Positions 43,574-54,174 of a stretch of DNA of 64,000 bases are shown piece after piece. Position 1 is the first letter of the stretch; the number at the start of each line of letters is the position of its first letter. A program made the position numbers and the translations under genes. Origin of the DNA: Deltaproteobacteria bacterium. GTDB taxonomy: Bacteria; Myxococcota_A; UBA9160; UBA4427. Below the pieces are notes generated by a model. It saw nothing but the letters and a program-made list of their open reading frames with translations. It was not told the DNA's origin and did no database searches. Location of the stretch: contig JADJOR010000008.1 of the NCBI GenBank assembly GCA_016713665.1, positions 310,001-374,000 of the forward strand, read 5' to 3'.

Positions 43574-45115
43574 TCACGGCTCCGACTTCGTCACCTCGGC
43601 CAGGCGATCGCGATAGGTCGCGATGCGCTCGACCTCGGGATGGGCCTCGGCGAGGGACGCGTAGAAGTCGAAGGCGTCGTACCAGAGCCCGAGCTCCGCG
43701 AACCTGTTGCCCCGCACCGAGGCATCGGCGCTCGACAGCGTCTCGCGTCGCGCATCCGAAGGCCCTGCGACCCGCAGCGCGCCCGCCGAGACCGGATTGC
43801 GCGACGGGCGATCGGGGTCGACGACGATCGACACGAACCAGCGATAGTCGACGTCGGGCGCGAGGGTCGCGCCGTGCTTCGAGAGATCGAAGGCATGGAG
43901 CCCCGCGGCGTGCGGACCCGGCAGCTCGACGCGGACCAGGGGATCGATCGACTCGCCGTCGACGATCGTGATCTGGACCGGGCGATCCGTCGCGCGGTCG
44001 AGCGCCCACCAGAGGCGCGGGCGGCGCGAAAGCGTGAGCCCCGTGTGATCCCCCGGCGCCCGCGCCGCGACCCGGGCCTCGCTCGGCGCCGCGCGGACCG
44101 CACCGAATTGCCGCATCCACACGAGCGAGTCCCCGTCCCCGCTCGGCGTCGCATAATCCGGCGGCGGCAGCTCGCTCACCGCCGCGAGCAGGACCTCCTC
44201 GCTGCGCGCCGCATCCGGCGTCGCGGCCTTCGTCGCCCCCGGCGTGGCCGGCTGGACTGGCGGCTTCCCCGCGCCACCGCGCTCGCCTTCGACCTGCGCG
44301 AGCTCGACCGGCGCCGCCTCGGAGCCCGAACCGGGCATCGCTGAGCCCGGGCTCGGGGGGAAGACCTCCGGCGCGGTCGAGGGTGCCGCCTCGGAGGTCG
44401 TGGCCGGCGGTGCGCCCTGGGCGAGCGCCTGCTCGGGCGCGACGGCTTTCGGGCTCGGCGCGGGCAGCAGGCCCTGCGTCGAGGCGTCCGGCGCGGCCGT
44501 CGACGCCGGTGCCGGGGCCGACTGCTCGACGAGCTGCGGCACGGCCGACTCCCGCGGCCCGGACCAGCGGTCGAGAGCCCCGCTCAGCCAGAGCCCCGCC
44601 AGCACGACGACGGCGAGCGCGAGGGCCGGCACCGGAGCCAGCAGATCGAAGCCCCGCAATTTCTCGAGGAAGCCGACGAGAGCCTCGCGCAGCGAGTCGA
44701 CGAGGCCGCTTTCCGGCCGGGCCTCCGCGCGTTCGAAGACGGGACGTGATTCGCGTCGCGCCTCGCTCCTGGCCCCCCACATCGCCGGATCGAATCCCTG
44801 GATCAGACGGAGCTCGCTCCCGCAGCTCGCACAGGTCGCCAGATGATTTTCGATCTGCATCACTCGTACTCCCAGTCGCGCCGGTGCCTCGGCGAAGGCC
44901 GCGAGGTCTTCGGGCTCCGGATGCGGCGAAGCCGACTCTCCGGTCTCGGCCAGAACTCCGCGCAATGCCTCTTCGAGGGCCATCCAGTCCGCCACCGCCG
45001 CCGAGCAATCCGCGCAGTGCGGATAGTGCGCTCGGAATGCGTCGAGCCCCTCGTCTCCGGTCGCCCCGAGCAGAAAGGCGTCGAGCTCGATCCGATTCGC
45101 ACGCTCACAGCGCAT
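43574..45115 (-). CDS. Membrane anti-sigma-like protein with zinc motifs and DUF928-like domain
   Basis: This 513-residue single-pass membrane protein has two N-terminal zinc-binding motifs, HCADC (H33, C34, C37) and HLATCASC (H91, C95, C98), like zf-HC2 anti-sigma factors. One transmembrane helix (about 160-182) places the rest outside the cytoplasm. A Pro/Ala/Glu-rich linker (about 185-330) leads to a domain resembling DUF928, a cyanobacterial family: LTLSRRPRLWWALDR, PLVRVELPG, YRWFVSIVVDPDRPSRNP. It follows the ECF sigma gene by 155 bases and precedes TpsA, so it probably restrains that sigma factor and senses the envelope. The DUF928 link is by pattern only. The ATG has GGAAGGGGG. Confidence 0.75.
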   Translation of the reverse strand: MRCERANRIELDAFLLGATGDEGLDAFRAHYPHCADCSAAVADWMALEEALRGVLAETGESASPHPEPEDLAAFAEAPARLGVRVMQIENHLATCASCGSELRLIQGFDPAMWGARSEARRESRPVFERAEARPESGLVDSLREALVGFLEKLRGFDLLAPVPALALAVVVLAGLWLSGALDRWSGPRESAVPQLVEQSAPAPASTAAPDASTQGLLPAPSPKAVAPEQALAQGAPPATTSEAAPSTAPEVFPPSPGSAMPGSGSEAAPVELAQVEGERGGAGKPPVQPATPGATKAATPDAARSEEVLLAAVSELPPPDYATPSGDGDSLVWMRQFGAVRAAPSEARVAARAPGDHTGLTLSRRPRLWWALDRATDRPVQITIVDGESIDPLVRVELPGPHAAGLHAFDLSKHGATLAPDVDYRWFVSIVVDPDRPSRNPVSAGALRVAGPSDARRETLSSADASVRGNRFAELGLWYDAFDFYASLAEAHPEVERIATYRDRLAEVTKSEP

Positions 45116-45270
45116 TGGTCGGCCCCCTTCCCCTGCGGCGCGGACCCGATCGGCCCCCACCCGTCCGGAGCCCATGCCGACCGTCGGCGTCGGCTCCGGA
45201 ATACCCGGTCAATCGCGCGAGGCGGACAAAGCGGATCAGACGGCTTCGCAGCCGGAGAGATCCCCGGGGC

Positions 45271-45878
45271 TCAGGCCGGACGCGGGTCACCGAGGACCTC
45301 CTTCAACGTGACGAGCGCCGTGCGCAGCGCGCGTTTCAAGGTGCCGAGCGGAATTCCGGTCGCCTCGGCGGCCTCCTCGTAGGTATGGCCGCGGAGATAG
45401 ACCCAGGTCACCGCCTCGCGCTCCCTCGGGTCGAGCCGCGTCATCGCCTCCCGGATCGAGACCGAGAGCTCGAGGGCGCGACCCGGGGCGGGGTCGGCGG
45501 GCGGCCAGGCGAGGCCCGGTCCGTCGCTGCCGGCGTCCTGCTGCTCTTTCAGCTCGACGGGACGCCCCTCCGCTGCAGGACGCGGATGCGGTCGATGAAC
45601 TTGAAGCGTGCCGCCTGCCGCACATAGGCCGCCAGCGCGCCCGAGTCGGCGAACCGCCCGTCGCGATGGGCCTCGATCGTCGAGACGAGGACCTCCTGGA
45701 TCATGTCGTCCCAGTCGGCCCGGAAGTCGTAGGCGCGCCAGCCCGTCAGATGCCCCGTCACGAGGCGGATCAGGCGTGCGTAGGCGGCGCGATCCCCGTC
45801 GAGGACCCGCTGCACCACCCCGAGCCAGTCGACCGCTCCCGCGGCCCCGCTGTCGACACGCGCTTCATTCACGCGCAC
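45271..45878 (-). pseudogene. ECF-type RNA polymerase sigma factor gene, interrupted by a one-base frameshift
   Basis: The first part (GTG at 45878, stop at 45549) encodes sigma region 2: WDDMIQEVLVSTIEAH and ARFKFIDRIRVL. It then ends in RRGVPSS. Region 4 continues in the -1 frame from about 45570 to the TGA at 45271: SIREAMTRLDPREREAV, VYLRGHTYEEAAEATGIPLG and LKRALRTALVTLKEVLG, a perfect helix-turn-helix. One missing base near the G4 run at 45565-45568 would restore a normal protein of about 200 residues. It may be a sequencing error, a true mutation or a frameshift site. It heads the TPS-CHAT operon and is followed by its likely anti-sigma factor. Confidence 0.75.
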
Positions 45879-45957
45879 AGGCTAACGAGACCCGGGCCCC
45901 CTGCCACACGACCGGCATGGCTGCCGTGCGCCGGACCCCCGACCTATCTTCGAAGAC
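45879..45957. promoter_or_regulatory. Divergent promoter region between sigma factor and TPR genes
   Basis: These 79 bases separate the two divergent starts and must hold both promoters. A short palindrome GGCAtggcTGCC sits near 45916. I see no convincing -35/-10 pair. ECF sigma factors commonly drive their own gene, so a site for that factor is expected here; this is inference. Confidence 0.4.
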
Positions 45958-48143
45958 TTGACCTCCCGAGCCCCGCAGCCCGACGCCCCGAATCGCTTGA
46001 TCGCCGAGCTCCGCCGGCGACGGGTGCTCCGCGTCGCCGGGACCTATGGGGTCGCGGCCGGCTCGCTGATGCAGGCGGGCTCGGTGATCCTGCCGGCCTT
46101 CGACGCGCCGCCCGACGCGATGCGGCTGCTGATCCTGTCGCTCGTGGGCGGCTTCCCGATCGCGCTGCTGCTCGCCTTCTTCCTCGACATCTCGCCCCAC
46201 GGCGTCCGGCTCGTACGCTGGCGCGGCGGGGCGAAGGGGGCCGAGAGCGCGACAGAGCAGGCCGACGACGGCCTGGATCCGGCGGGCGCCGGCGAACGCG
46301 CGTCCCTGTTCGCGCGCTCGCTCGAGATGATCCTGCTCGGGCTCGCGCTCCCGATCCTCGGCTTCGCGATCGTCGTGCTCTTCGCGAGCTCCGGAAACCT
46401 CGAGCACGACGAGCGCGCATCGCGCGCGGGCGGGGCGTCCGCGACGGCGAACGAACGGTCTTCGCTCGCCGTCCTCCCCTTCGAGGATCTCTCGAGCGGC
46501 GGAGCCGACGACGGATTCTTCGCCCGCGGCATGCACGAGGACGTGCTCACGTCCCTCACCCGGATCCCCCGCCTGAAGCTGATCTCCCGGACCAGCGTCA
46601 TGACCTACGCCGACTCCCCGAAGAGCGTCCACGAGATCGGGGACGAGCTCGGCGTCGAGCACGTGCTCGCAGGCAGCGTGCGGCGCACGGCGACCCACGT
46701 GCGCGTCACCGCCCAGCTGATCCGCGCCGAGACCGACGAGCACGTCTGGGCCGGGCAATTCGACGCCGAGCTCGCCGACGTCTTCGCGGTCCAGACGCGG
46801 ATCGCGCGTGCGATCGCGAGCGCGCTCGAGCGCGAGCTCGTCGGGGGGGACGAGCCCGCGTCGCCTGCCCTGCTTCCGGTCGTCCCCGCCGCCTATGACG
46901 CCTATCAGAAGGCCCGCGATCTCCACCGCAACCTCGACGCCGCCGACCGAGCGAGCTTCGACCGGGCGCAGCATCTCTACGAGGAGGCTCGCCGTCTCGA
47001 CGAGCGCTTCGCGCCAGCCTGGGTCGCGCTCGCGATCCTCCACGCCGAGGCGCGCTGGTTCGGCCTCGATCGTTCGCCGGAACGGATCGAGCTGGCGAGG
47101 CGCTGCCTCGAGCAGGCGAGGCGGCTCTCGACGCCCCCGACATGCTCGCGGTCGCAGAAGGGATCTTCGCCTACTACGTCGACGAGGACTTCGGCAAGGC
47201 GCTGCTCTTCTTCGACGACGCCGCCCGACTGGCCCCGGGCGCACCGGAGCCCGCGTTCTACCGGGCGATGATCCTGCGGCGGCAGGGCGAGCTCCGGCTC
47301 GCCCTCGAGGCCGAAGGCCGGGCCCTCGAGCTCGACCCCCTGAACCTCGGCTATCGGGACGAGCACGCCCTGACCCTCGCCCTGGCGGGGGAGCTCGAGG
47401 CAGCGCGCGAGGTGCTCCGCGCGATCCTCGAGCGCGACCCCGGTCGACCGCGGGCGCAGCTCCACCAGTGGCAGCTCGACCTCGAGCTCGACGGTCGACC
47501 GGCGGTCGTGCTCGAATCCCTGCTCGCGACCGATCGAAGGACCTGGCTCGAGCCGCATTACACGATGCTCGCGACGGCGGCGATCCTCGCCGGCGAGGCG
47601 GATCGAGCCCTCCCCCTGCTCGATCGTCCGGCGCCGAACCCGCTCGCGAAGGCGCGGATCGCCTATCAAAAGGCCGTGCTCGAGCGCCAGGCCGGACGGC
47701 GCGAGCGCGGCGCGGAGCTCGTCGACGAAGCGCGGCGCGAGCTCGCACGGTCGGCGGCGGTGCCCGAGACGCCGGCCGAACGCATGGAGCTGCGTCAGCT
47801 CGAAGCCTTGATCGCCGCCGAGGGGGGACACTTCGCGGAGGCCGTCGCGCTCCAGAGCGACAACGTCACGGCCTTCCCCGTCGAGCGCGATCTCGTCCGG
47901 GGCGGCCCGGCGCTCTGGCTCCTCGCGGAGATCCAGATCCGAGCCGGGAACTTCGAAGGTGCAGCCCGCTCGCTCGAGCGACTCGACGCGCGGATGTCGA
48001 TCGGAAGCGTCCCCTTCGGCGGCTACTTCCTGCTGACCCACTGGCCCGATTTCGAGCGCGCGCGGCGTGATGCGGGGTTCGCGGGGGCGTTCGCCCGAAT
48101 GCGCCCGGCACATGCCGATCACTGGCCCGCTCCGGAGTCCTGA
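45958..48143 (+). pseudogene. TolB/FlgO-domain TPR membrane protein gene, with a one-base frameshift
   Basis: The N-terminal part (TTG at 45958) has a cytoplasmic basic start (LIAELRRRRVLRVAGTYGV), two membrane helices and a FlgO/TolB-N-like domain: SSLAVLPFEDLSSG, GMHEDVLTSLTRIPRL, GVEHVLAGSVRR. TPR-like repeats follow. Near 47130 the sense switches to the -1 frame: the continuation from 47142 to 48143 encodes further repeats (YVDEDFGKALLFFDDAARLAPGAP and so on). A missing base near the C5 run at 47133-47137 would restore one protein of about 728 residues. This architecture is common in adenylate-cyclase-like or signalling TPR proteins. It is divergent from the sigma gene. Confidence 0.72.
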
Positions 48144-48178
48144 GCCCGGCCTCCCTCGCCTGCTCGATCCGGGCCTCG

Positions 48179-48760
48179 TCAATCGACGAGCGCCGTGCGT
48201 GATCCGTCTCCCATCCCGTTTCGCATCGAGCGCAGATTCGCGAGGCGAGTCCCGCTCTGGTCGCGGGCGTGGCGAACGATGTCGAGTCGCGGCGTCAGCA
48301 GGTAGACGGGACGCGATCGGTCGGCGCCGCCGAGCAGCTTCTTCTCGCTGGCGTTGAGCGCTTCATTCCGTTCGTCCATGTCGGCCGCGCCCGTCCGAGG
48401 ATGCAGGATGTAGGTCGCGACGTCGTCGGGCATGAGGCGCAGGCGCAGGACCGAAGGCCGCGCGTCCAGCAACGATTCGTCGGCGATCACCGACGGCTGG
48501 TAGGCGAAGCCACCCGAGACGCGTCGAATCGTCCCGATCTGGATGGCCTGGCGCGATGCGCGCGGCGCGTGCTCGCGCGCGACGATCAGGCCCGCGACGG
48601 CGGCCTCGTCGATCGATGCGAAGACCGGCGACTCGAGCCGAGCGACTTCGGGGCGGGACGGCTGCCGCGCAGCGCGCGTTCCCGGATCCGAGACGCAGGC
48701 GGCGGTCAGCACGAGCAGGGTCGACACGAGAAATCGAAGGCCCGAGAGGTTCTTCTTCAT
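48179..48760 (-). CDS. Predicted lipoprotein, possibly DUF4329-like
   Basis: This 193-residue protein has a lipoprotein signal: basic start MKKNLSGLRF, hydrophobic core, and lipobox LTAAC with Cys at about 22. The mature part begins with SPVFASIDEAAVAGLIVAREH, which resembles the opening of DUF4329, a putative JAB-like or toxin-associated domain; the rest (GTIRRVSGGFAYQPSVIAD ... LHPRTG) fits weakly. No catalytic residues can be named with confidence. The ATG has AAGGAG at seven bases. It is convergent with the TPR gene and divergent from the next small membrane protein. Confidence 0.7.
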   Translation of the reverse strand: MKKNLSGLRFLVSTLLVLTAACVSDPGTRAARQPSRPEVARLESPVFASIDEAAVAGLIVAREHAPRASRQAIQIGTIRRVSGGFAYQPSVIADESLLDARPSVLRLRLMPDDVATYILHPRTGAADMDERNEALNASEKKLLGGADRSRPVYLLTPRLDIVRHARDQSGTRLANLRSMRNGMGDGSRTALVD

Positions 48761-49035
48761 GATGCGCTCCTTCCGACGAGCAAGGCATTCCATGCCCTGG
48801 GAATCGAGGAAGCCACGGACATCGGACCAGCTCGCCCTCGAAAAATCCCGACCCGAGGTCGCGCTTCGACGAGCCGCGTGCTTCCCCGCCTGGCGTCGCC
48901 CGGGCTCTGAGCCCCATCGGTCGGCAACGCGCATGCAGGCGCCCGTCGTCGACCGGCATTCCCCTCATGCCACCTGGAATGGAATCCGATTCCGACCGCT
49001 GGACCCGGACCGCGACCATGCGAGGAGGCTCGACC

Positions 49036-49473
49036 ATGCCGGACGCCCGCGAATCGAACGAAGATCGCCTCGCGCGACGACGCGCCCGCCGCTGGAGCCG
49101 AAGGGCCCGGATCTTCGCGCCGTTCGTCGCAGTGCCCGCGATGCTCGGCGTACTCATGTTGTCGGTGAACCTGATCGAGCACCGACCGGACGCGAACCGA
49201 AAGGCATCGCCGTCGGATCGCCCGGCAGCGCAGCGGATCGCGGCGCGCGGATCCGAGCGCGCCGCGAGCGCGCCGACCCCGTTCGAGTCGGGCGCGGGCG
49301 GCGTGGTCGTGGACGGAGACGCCCTCTCCCAGCATGCGGTCATCGCGACGGCCGTGGCCGCCGATCGGCCGCTCACGACCGACGTCCAGCCGACGAATGT
49401 CCAGCCGAACAACCCGGCGGCCACGCTCTTCGGCCCGCCGGCTCCGATGGCGGGCGCGGCCGGCGCAGACTGA
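49036..49473 (+). CDS. Small single-pass membrane protein of unknown function
   Basis: This 145-residue protein has a very basic cytoplasmic N-terminus (RLARRRARRWSRRAR), one membrane helix (APFVAVPAMLGVLMLSVNLI, about 29-48) and an extracytoplasmic part rich in Ala, Pro and Asp. I recognise no family. The ATG is set by GAGGAGG six to seven bases upstream; an earlier in-frame ATG at 48967 is less likely. Codon usage is like the neighbours, which supports a real gene. Confidence 0.6.
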   Translation: MPDARESNEDRLARRRARRWSRRARIFAPFVAVPAMLGVLMLSVNLIEHRPDANRKASPSDRPAAQRIAARGSERAASAPTPFESGAGGVVVDGDALSQHAVIATAVAADRPLTTDVQPTNVQPNNPAATLFGPPAPMAGAAGAD

Positions 49474-49509
49474 GCGTGCGCGCCCGGTCGCTCGCGCTCG
49501 GGCCACCGC

Positions 49510-50469
49510 TCAGCTGAGCTTGTTCAGCGCCTCGAAATTCGCCTCGGCTTCGCTCGCGATGTCGGTCAGGCGATCGCCGTCGAGGCCGAACCGCGCGCCG
49601 GCGGCGAGCAGCTCGGGATCGAGGTCCTCGGCCGCCTTGGGCCAGCCGTGTTCGATCCGGTGGGCGATGCGGTGGCCCAGGTCGATCACGCCGGCGAGCT
49701 CGGCGGCTTCGCCTTCGACGGACTCCGGCGCGCGCTGTCCGAAGACCGCTTCGCAGAACGCGGCCGGGAAGCTCCACGACTCGAGGATCAACGCCCCGAG
49801 CGAAACCAGCGTCACATCCGCCAGGGTTGCCACCGCCGCAGGGCTCGGCGCGGCACCGTCCTCCTGCCAGGCGGGCAGCTCGGAGGCGAACGCGAGCACC
49901 GCCAGCTGGCCGAGCTCGTGGACGAGACCCGCGAGGAAGCCCGCCGTCTCCCAGCGCGGCAGCTCGCTCGTCACCTCCTGACAGGCGGAGGCGGAGAGCA
50001 GCGCGTGCTTCCAGATGCCGTGGGCGAGGTCGCCGAGGCCCGGCGAGCGCAGCACCGTCGAACGCAGCGCGACGACGATCACGATCGTGCGTGCCTCGCG
50101 GATGCCCATCCGCATCAGCGCATCGCGCACGCTCGTGACTTCGCTCGCGCCGCGAAAAAAGGAGCTGTTGGCGACGCCCATGATGCGGGTGGCCAACGCG
50201 GGATCGCTGTGGACCGCGGCGGCGATCTCGTCGAGATGGGCGTCGGCGCTCTCGATCAGCTTGAGGATGCGGTGGACCGTCGGCGAGAGGGACGGGAGGC
50301 GGAGGCGCTTGCGCTGGATGGCCCGGGCGAAGGGGTCGACCCAACGGGCGAACGTCGGATCGGCCTGGGCGAGGGCGCGAGCCGCGGCGATCGCCTGGTC
50401 GGCGAAGCGGGCCGATCCCTGCGCACGTCCGAGCCCGCTGTCGTCGATTTCCTGCGCTCGGATCGACAT
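49510..50469 (-). CDS. HDOD domain protein
   Basis: This 319-residue protein carries an HDOD domain (about 50-250), a metal-independent relative of HD phosphohydrolases used in signalling and in control of motility, development or DNA release. The signature regions are LPSLSPTVHRILKLI, SDPALATRIMGVANSSFF, SVRDALMRMGIREA and AGLVHELGQLAVL. It is a single-domain form without receiver or GGDEF domains. The upstream 188 bases, shared with the divergent subtilase, hold a conspicuous inverted repeat. The partner signal is unknown. Confidence 0.87.
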   Translation of the reverse strand: MSIRAQEIDDSGLGRAQGSARFADQAIAAARALAQADPTFARWVDPFARAIQRKRLRLPSLSPTVHRILKLIESADAHLDEIAAAVHSDPALATRIMGVANSSFFRGASEVTSVRDALMRMGIREARTIVIVVALRSTVLRSPGLGDLAHGIWKHALLSASACQEVTSELPRWETAGFLAGLVHELGQLAVLAFASELPAWQEDGAAPSPAAVATLADVTLVSLGALILESWSFPAAFCEAVFGQRAPESVEGEAAELAGVIDLGHRIAHRIEHGWPKAAEDLDPELLAAGARFGLDGDRLTDIASEAEANFEALNKLS

Positions 50470-50509
50470 CGCCCCTCCTCCGAAGCCCTACGGCGACCGC
50501 CGTCACCGA

Positions 50510-50593
50510 CTTGATGGGGCAAATCCCGGACAGGGCCCGTTCGGGCCGTTGCGCCCCAGGGAAAGACCACTCCGGGGCAAAGCCCCCATCAAG
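50510..50593. promoter_or_regulatory. Candidate structured element in divergent intergenic region
   Basis: Perfect 10-base arms CTTGATGGGG (50510-50519) and CCCCATCAAG (50584-50593) enclose 64 bases with two more possible stems: GGCCC-GTTC-GGGCC (near 50534-50547) and GCCCC...GGGGC. This gives a three-way-junction shape. The word GGGGCAAA occurs twice, next to each outer arm. It would lie in the 5' leader of the subtilase (plus) or of the HDOD gene (minus). I match it to no known riboswitch class. Confidence 0.45.
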
Positions 50594-50657
50594 ATCCCGG
50601 CCACCCCTCCCGATCCGGATTTGTAGCTTTTTGCACCCTTCTATTCGGGAGTCCCCG

Positions 50658-52421
<1,764 letters not shown>

Positions 52422-52507
52422 AGACGAACGCGCGCCCGAGGAGCGATCGGGAGGGCAGCTTCGCCGCCGCCGTGTCAGAATGCGCCGCCGAGGAGGCACC
52501 CGCGTCG

Positions 52508-52801
52508 ATGTCCGTCCACGGCGAATACGCGCGCTCGCTCGCGAGCGTGCTCGAGCTCCTCGCCGAGGGCGAGCTGCGCGGCCGCGATGCGCTGCTCGAC
52601 GCCCTCGACGCCGCGCGGGCGACCGAGACCCGCGAACTCTCGAGCGCCGCGCGGACCGCGAGGGCGGTCCTCGATCGCATCGATGCGGCTCTCGACGAAG
52701 CCCGGGATGCGGCCGACGACCACGCCCGCTTGCGTGAGGCCTGCCACCATCTGCGTGCGCATTGCCATGCGATCCTCGGACCGCCCTCGGGCGGTCGCTG
52801 A
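52508..52801 (+). CDS. Small helical protein of unknown function
   Basis: This 97-residue Ala/Arg/Glu/Leu-rich protein is predicted almost entirely alpha-helical (VLELLAEGELRGRDALLDAL, VLDRIDAALDEARDAADDH), like a short coiled coil or HPt-type bundle. No family is recognised. AGGAGG lies 11 bases before the ATG, a longer spacing than usual; an in-frame GTG at 52472 is the alternative. The opposite strand is also open here, so the call rests on the ribosome site and position. Confidence 0.5.
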   Translation: MSVHGEYARSLASVLELLAEGELRGRDALLDALDAARATETRELSSAARTARAVLDRIDAALDEARDAADDHARLREACHHLRAHCHAILGPPSGGR

Positions 52802-52857
52802 TGCGCGAATTCGCCGCCCTCGACGCCCCCCGTGCGTGATAGGATCGGCGCCACCCG

Positions 52858-54174
52858 ATGCCCACCGGGAGGCGACGGGCGACCGCGGACGACGCGAAGC
52901 CGAAGCGAGCCATGTGGATGACTGAACCGCGCACGCAGCCCCCGTCCCTGCGCCCGATCGCCCGACTGTCTCGACTTCTCGCGCGCCGAGGCGCGGACCG
53001 CGGCGCGTTCGACCGGTTCGACGGCTTCGACCGACCGGACGCGACGAGCCGGCCCGTCGCGACCGGCCTCCGCGCCCGCGGCGCTCTGCGCGTCCTCTTC
53101 GCCCTGCTCGCCCTGCTCGCCCCGGTCATCTTCCTCTCCGGGCGGAGCGCGTCGGCGGCGCTGATCGCCACGGGCAATGGAACGGGCAATACGGCGGCGC
53201 CGTACCCCGACCCCGGATTCGAACGCGTGGGCGTCGTCAACGGGTTGACCGGCGTCTACGCCCGCAACGGCTGGGTGCTCACGGCCGCTCACGTCGGGGA
53301 AGGAGAATTCCTGCTCGGCGGGACGCGCTATGCGGCGGTGCCCGGCTCGACCCATCCATTCCTGAACGACGATTCCACGCCGGCCGACCTGATCGCCTTC
53401 AAGCTGGCGACGCGCCCGCCTCTGGCCGACGTCGCGATCGCCGACACGCCCGCCGCGGTCGGGACGCTCCTCACCGTGATCGGCTACGGCTTCGATCGCG
53501 GCAGCGCCACGACCTGGATGGGCGTCGACGGCTGGAGCTGGGCTGCGACGCGCTCGCTGCGCTGGGGCACGAACCGGATCAGCAGCGCGGGGGAGCTCGC
53601 CCTCGGCACCCAGGCCTTCCGCATCACCTTCGACGATCTACCGGGCTCTCCGCCGGGCCAGTACGAGGCGGACATCGTGGTCGGCGACTCCGGCGGCGGT
53701 GCGTTCGTCGGGAGCGGCGCCAGCGCGCGGCTCATCGGCATCCTCTTCGGCCACGTGACCTTCGTGGGCCAGCCCGCGTCCACCTCCCTGTTCGGCAACG
53801 GCGGCCTGATCGTCGATCTGTACGCCTATCGCGACGCGATCCTCGCGGTCACCGACCGACGCGACTGCAGCGACGGGCTCGACGACGACGGCGACGGTTT
53901 CGTGGACTTCCCCGACGATCCCGGCTGCAGCGACGAACGCGACGCCTCGGAGCGGAGCGTGGCCCATCAGTGCGACAACGGGCTCGACGACGACGGGGAT
54001 CTCGCGATCGACTTTCCGAACGACGACGGCTGCCTGTATCCGACCAATCCGGTCGAGGCGCCCGAGCCCGGGCTCGGCGCGACGATCGCGACGGGCGCGT
54101 TCGCCCTGGCGACCTCGGGCGGCCGGAAACGGCGAGCCGTCGCTCAGACGTCGTCGACGAGATCCACGCGGTAG
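52858..54174 (+). CDS. Trypsin-like (S1) serine protease with Asp-rich repeats and PEP-CTERM-like tail
   Basis: This protein of up to 438 residues has a long polar N-terminus, a signal helix (about 76-98, ending SASA) and an S1 protease-like domain. The triad fits His in VLTAAHV, Asp in STPADLIAF and Ser in VGDSGGGAF. Two Asp-rich, Cys-bounded repeats (CSDGLDDDGDGFVDFP and CDNGLDDDGDLAIDFP) probably bind calcium. The C-terminus has APEPGLGAT, a weak hydrophobic stretch and basic residues, a degenerate PEP-CTERM-like signal. The start is uncertain; ATG 52912 would shorten the unusually long leader. The 3' end overlaps the NYN gene by 31 bases on the other strand. Confidence 0.8.
   Translation: MPTGRRRATADDAKPKRAMWMTEPRTQPPSLRPIARLSRLLARRGADRGAFDRFDGFDRPDATSRPVATGLRARGALRVLFALLALLAPVIFLSGRSASAALIATGNGTGNTAAPYPDPGFERVGVVNGLTGVYARNGWVLTAAHVGEGEFLLGGTRYAAVPGSTHPFLNDDSTPADLIAFKLATRPPLADVAIADTPAAVGTLLTVIGYGFDRGSATTWMGVDGWSWAATRSLRWGTNRISSAGELALGTQAFRITFDDLPGSPPGQYEADIVVGDSGGGAFVGSGASARLIGILFGHVTFVGQPASTSLFGNGGLIVDLYAYRDAILAVTDRRDCSDGLDDDGDGFVDFPDDPGCSDERDASERSVAHQCDNGLDDDGDLAIDFPNDDGCLYPTNPVEAPEPGLGATIATGAFALATSGGRKRRAVAQTSSTRSTR

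Noticed and set aside
39267..43616. A very long open frame (over 1,400 codons) on the plus strand opposite TpsB and TpsA
   Set aside because: It is the mirror of two convincing genes with signal peptides and family motifs. Its translation is Arg/Glu/Asp/Gly low-complexity with no fold, as expected from GC-rich codon use.
45287..45625. A minus-strand frame in the sigma region that looked like a separate small gene
   Set aside because: It is a third, Arg/Ser-rich frame. Region 4 of the sigma factor is in a different frame and ends at 45271.
45549..45625. A canonical programmed -1 frameshift signal in the sigma gene
   Set aside because: No X XXY YYZ slippery heptamer lies at the switch; a one-base error or mutation near the G4 run is simpler.
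50510..50593. Assignment of the structured element as a c-di-GMP-I (GEMM) riboswitch
   Set aside because: GGCAAA-like words are present, but their order and spacing do not fit the P1-P2-P3 consensus and no tetraloop/receptor pair is visible.
52475..52768. A 97-codon frame antisense to the small helical protein
   Set aside because: No ribosome site and no context; the plus strand has AGGAGG and follows the subtilase.
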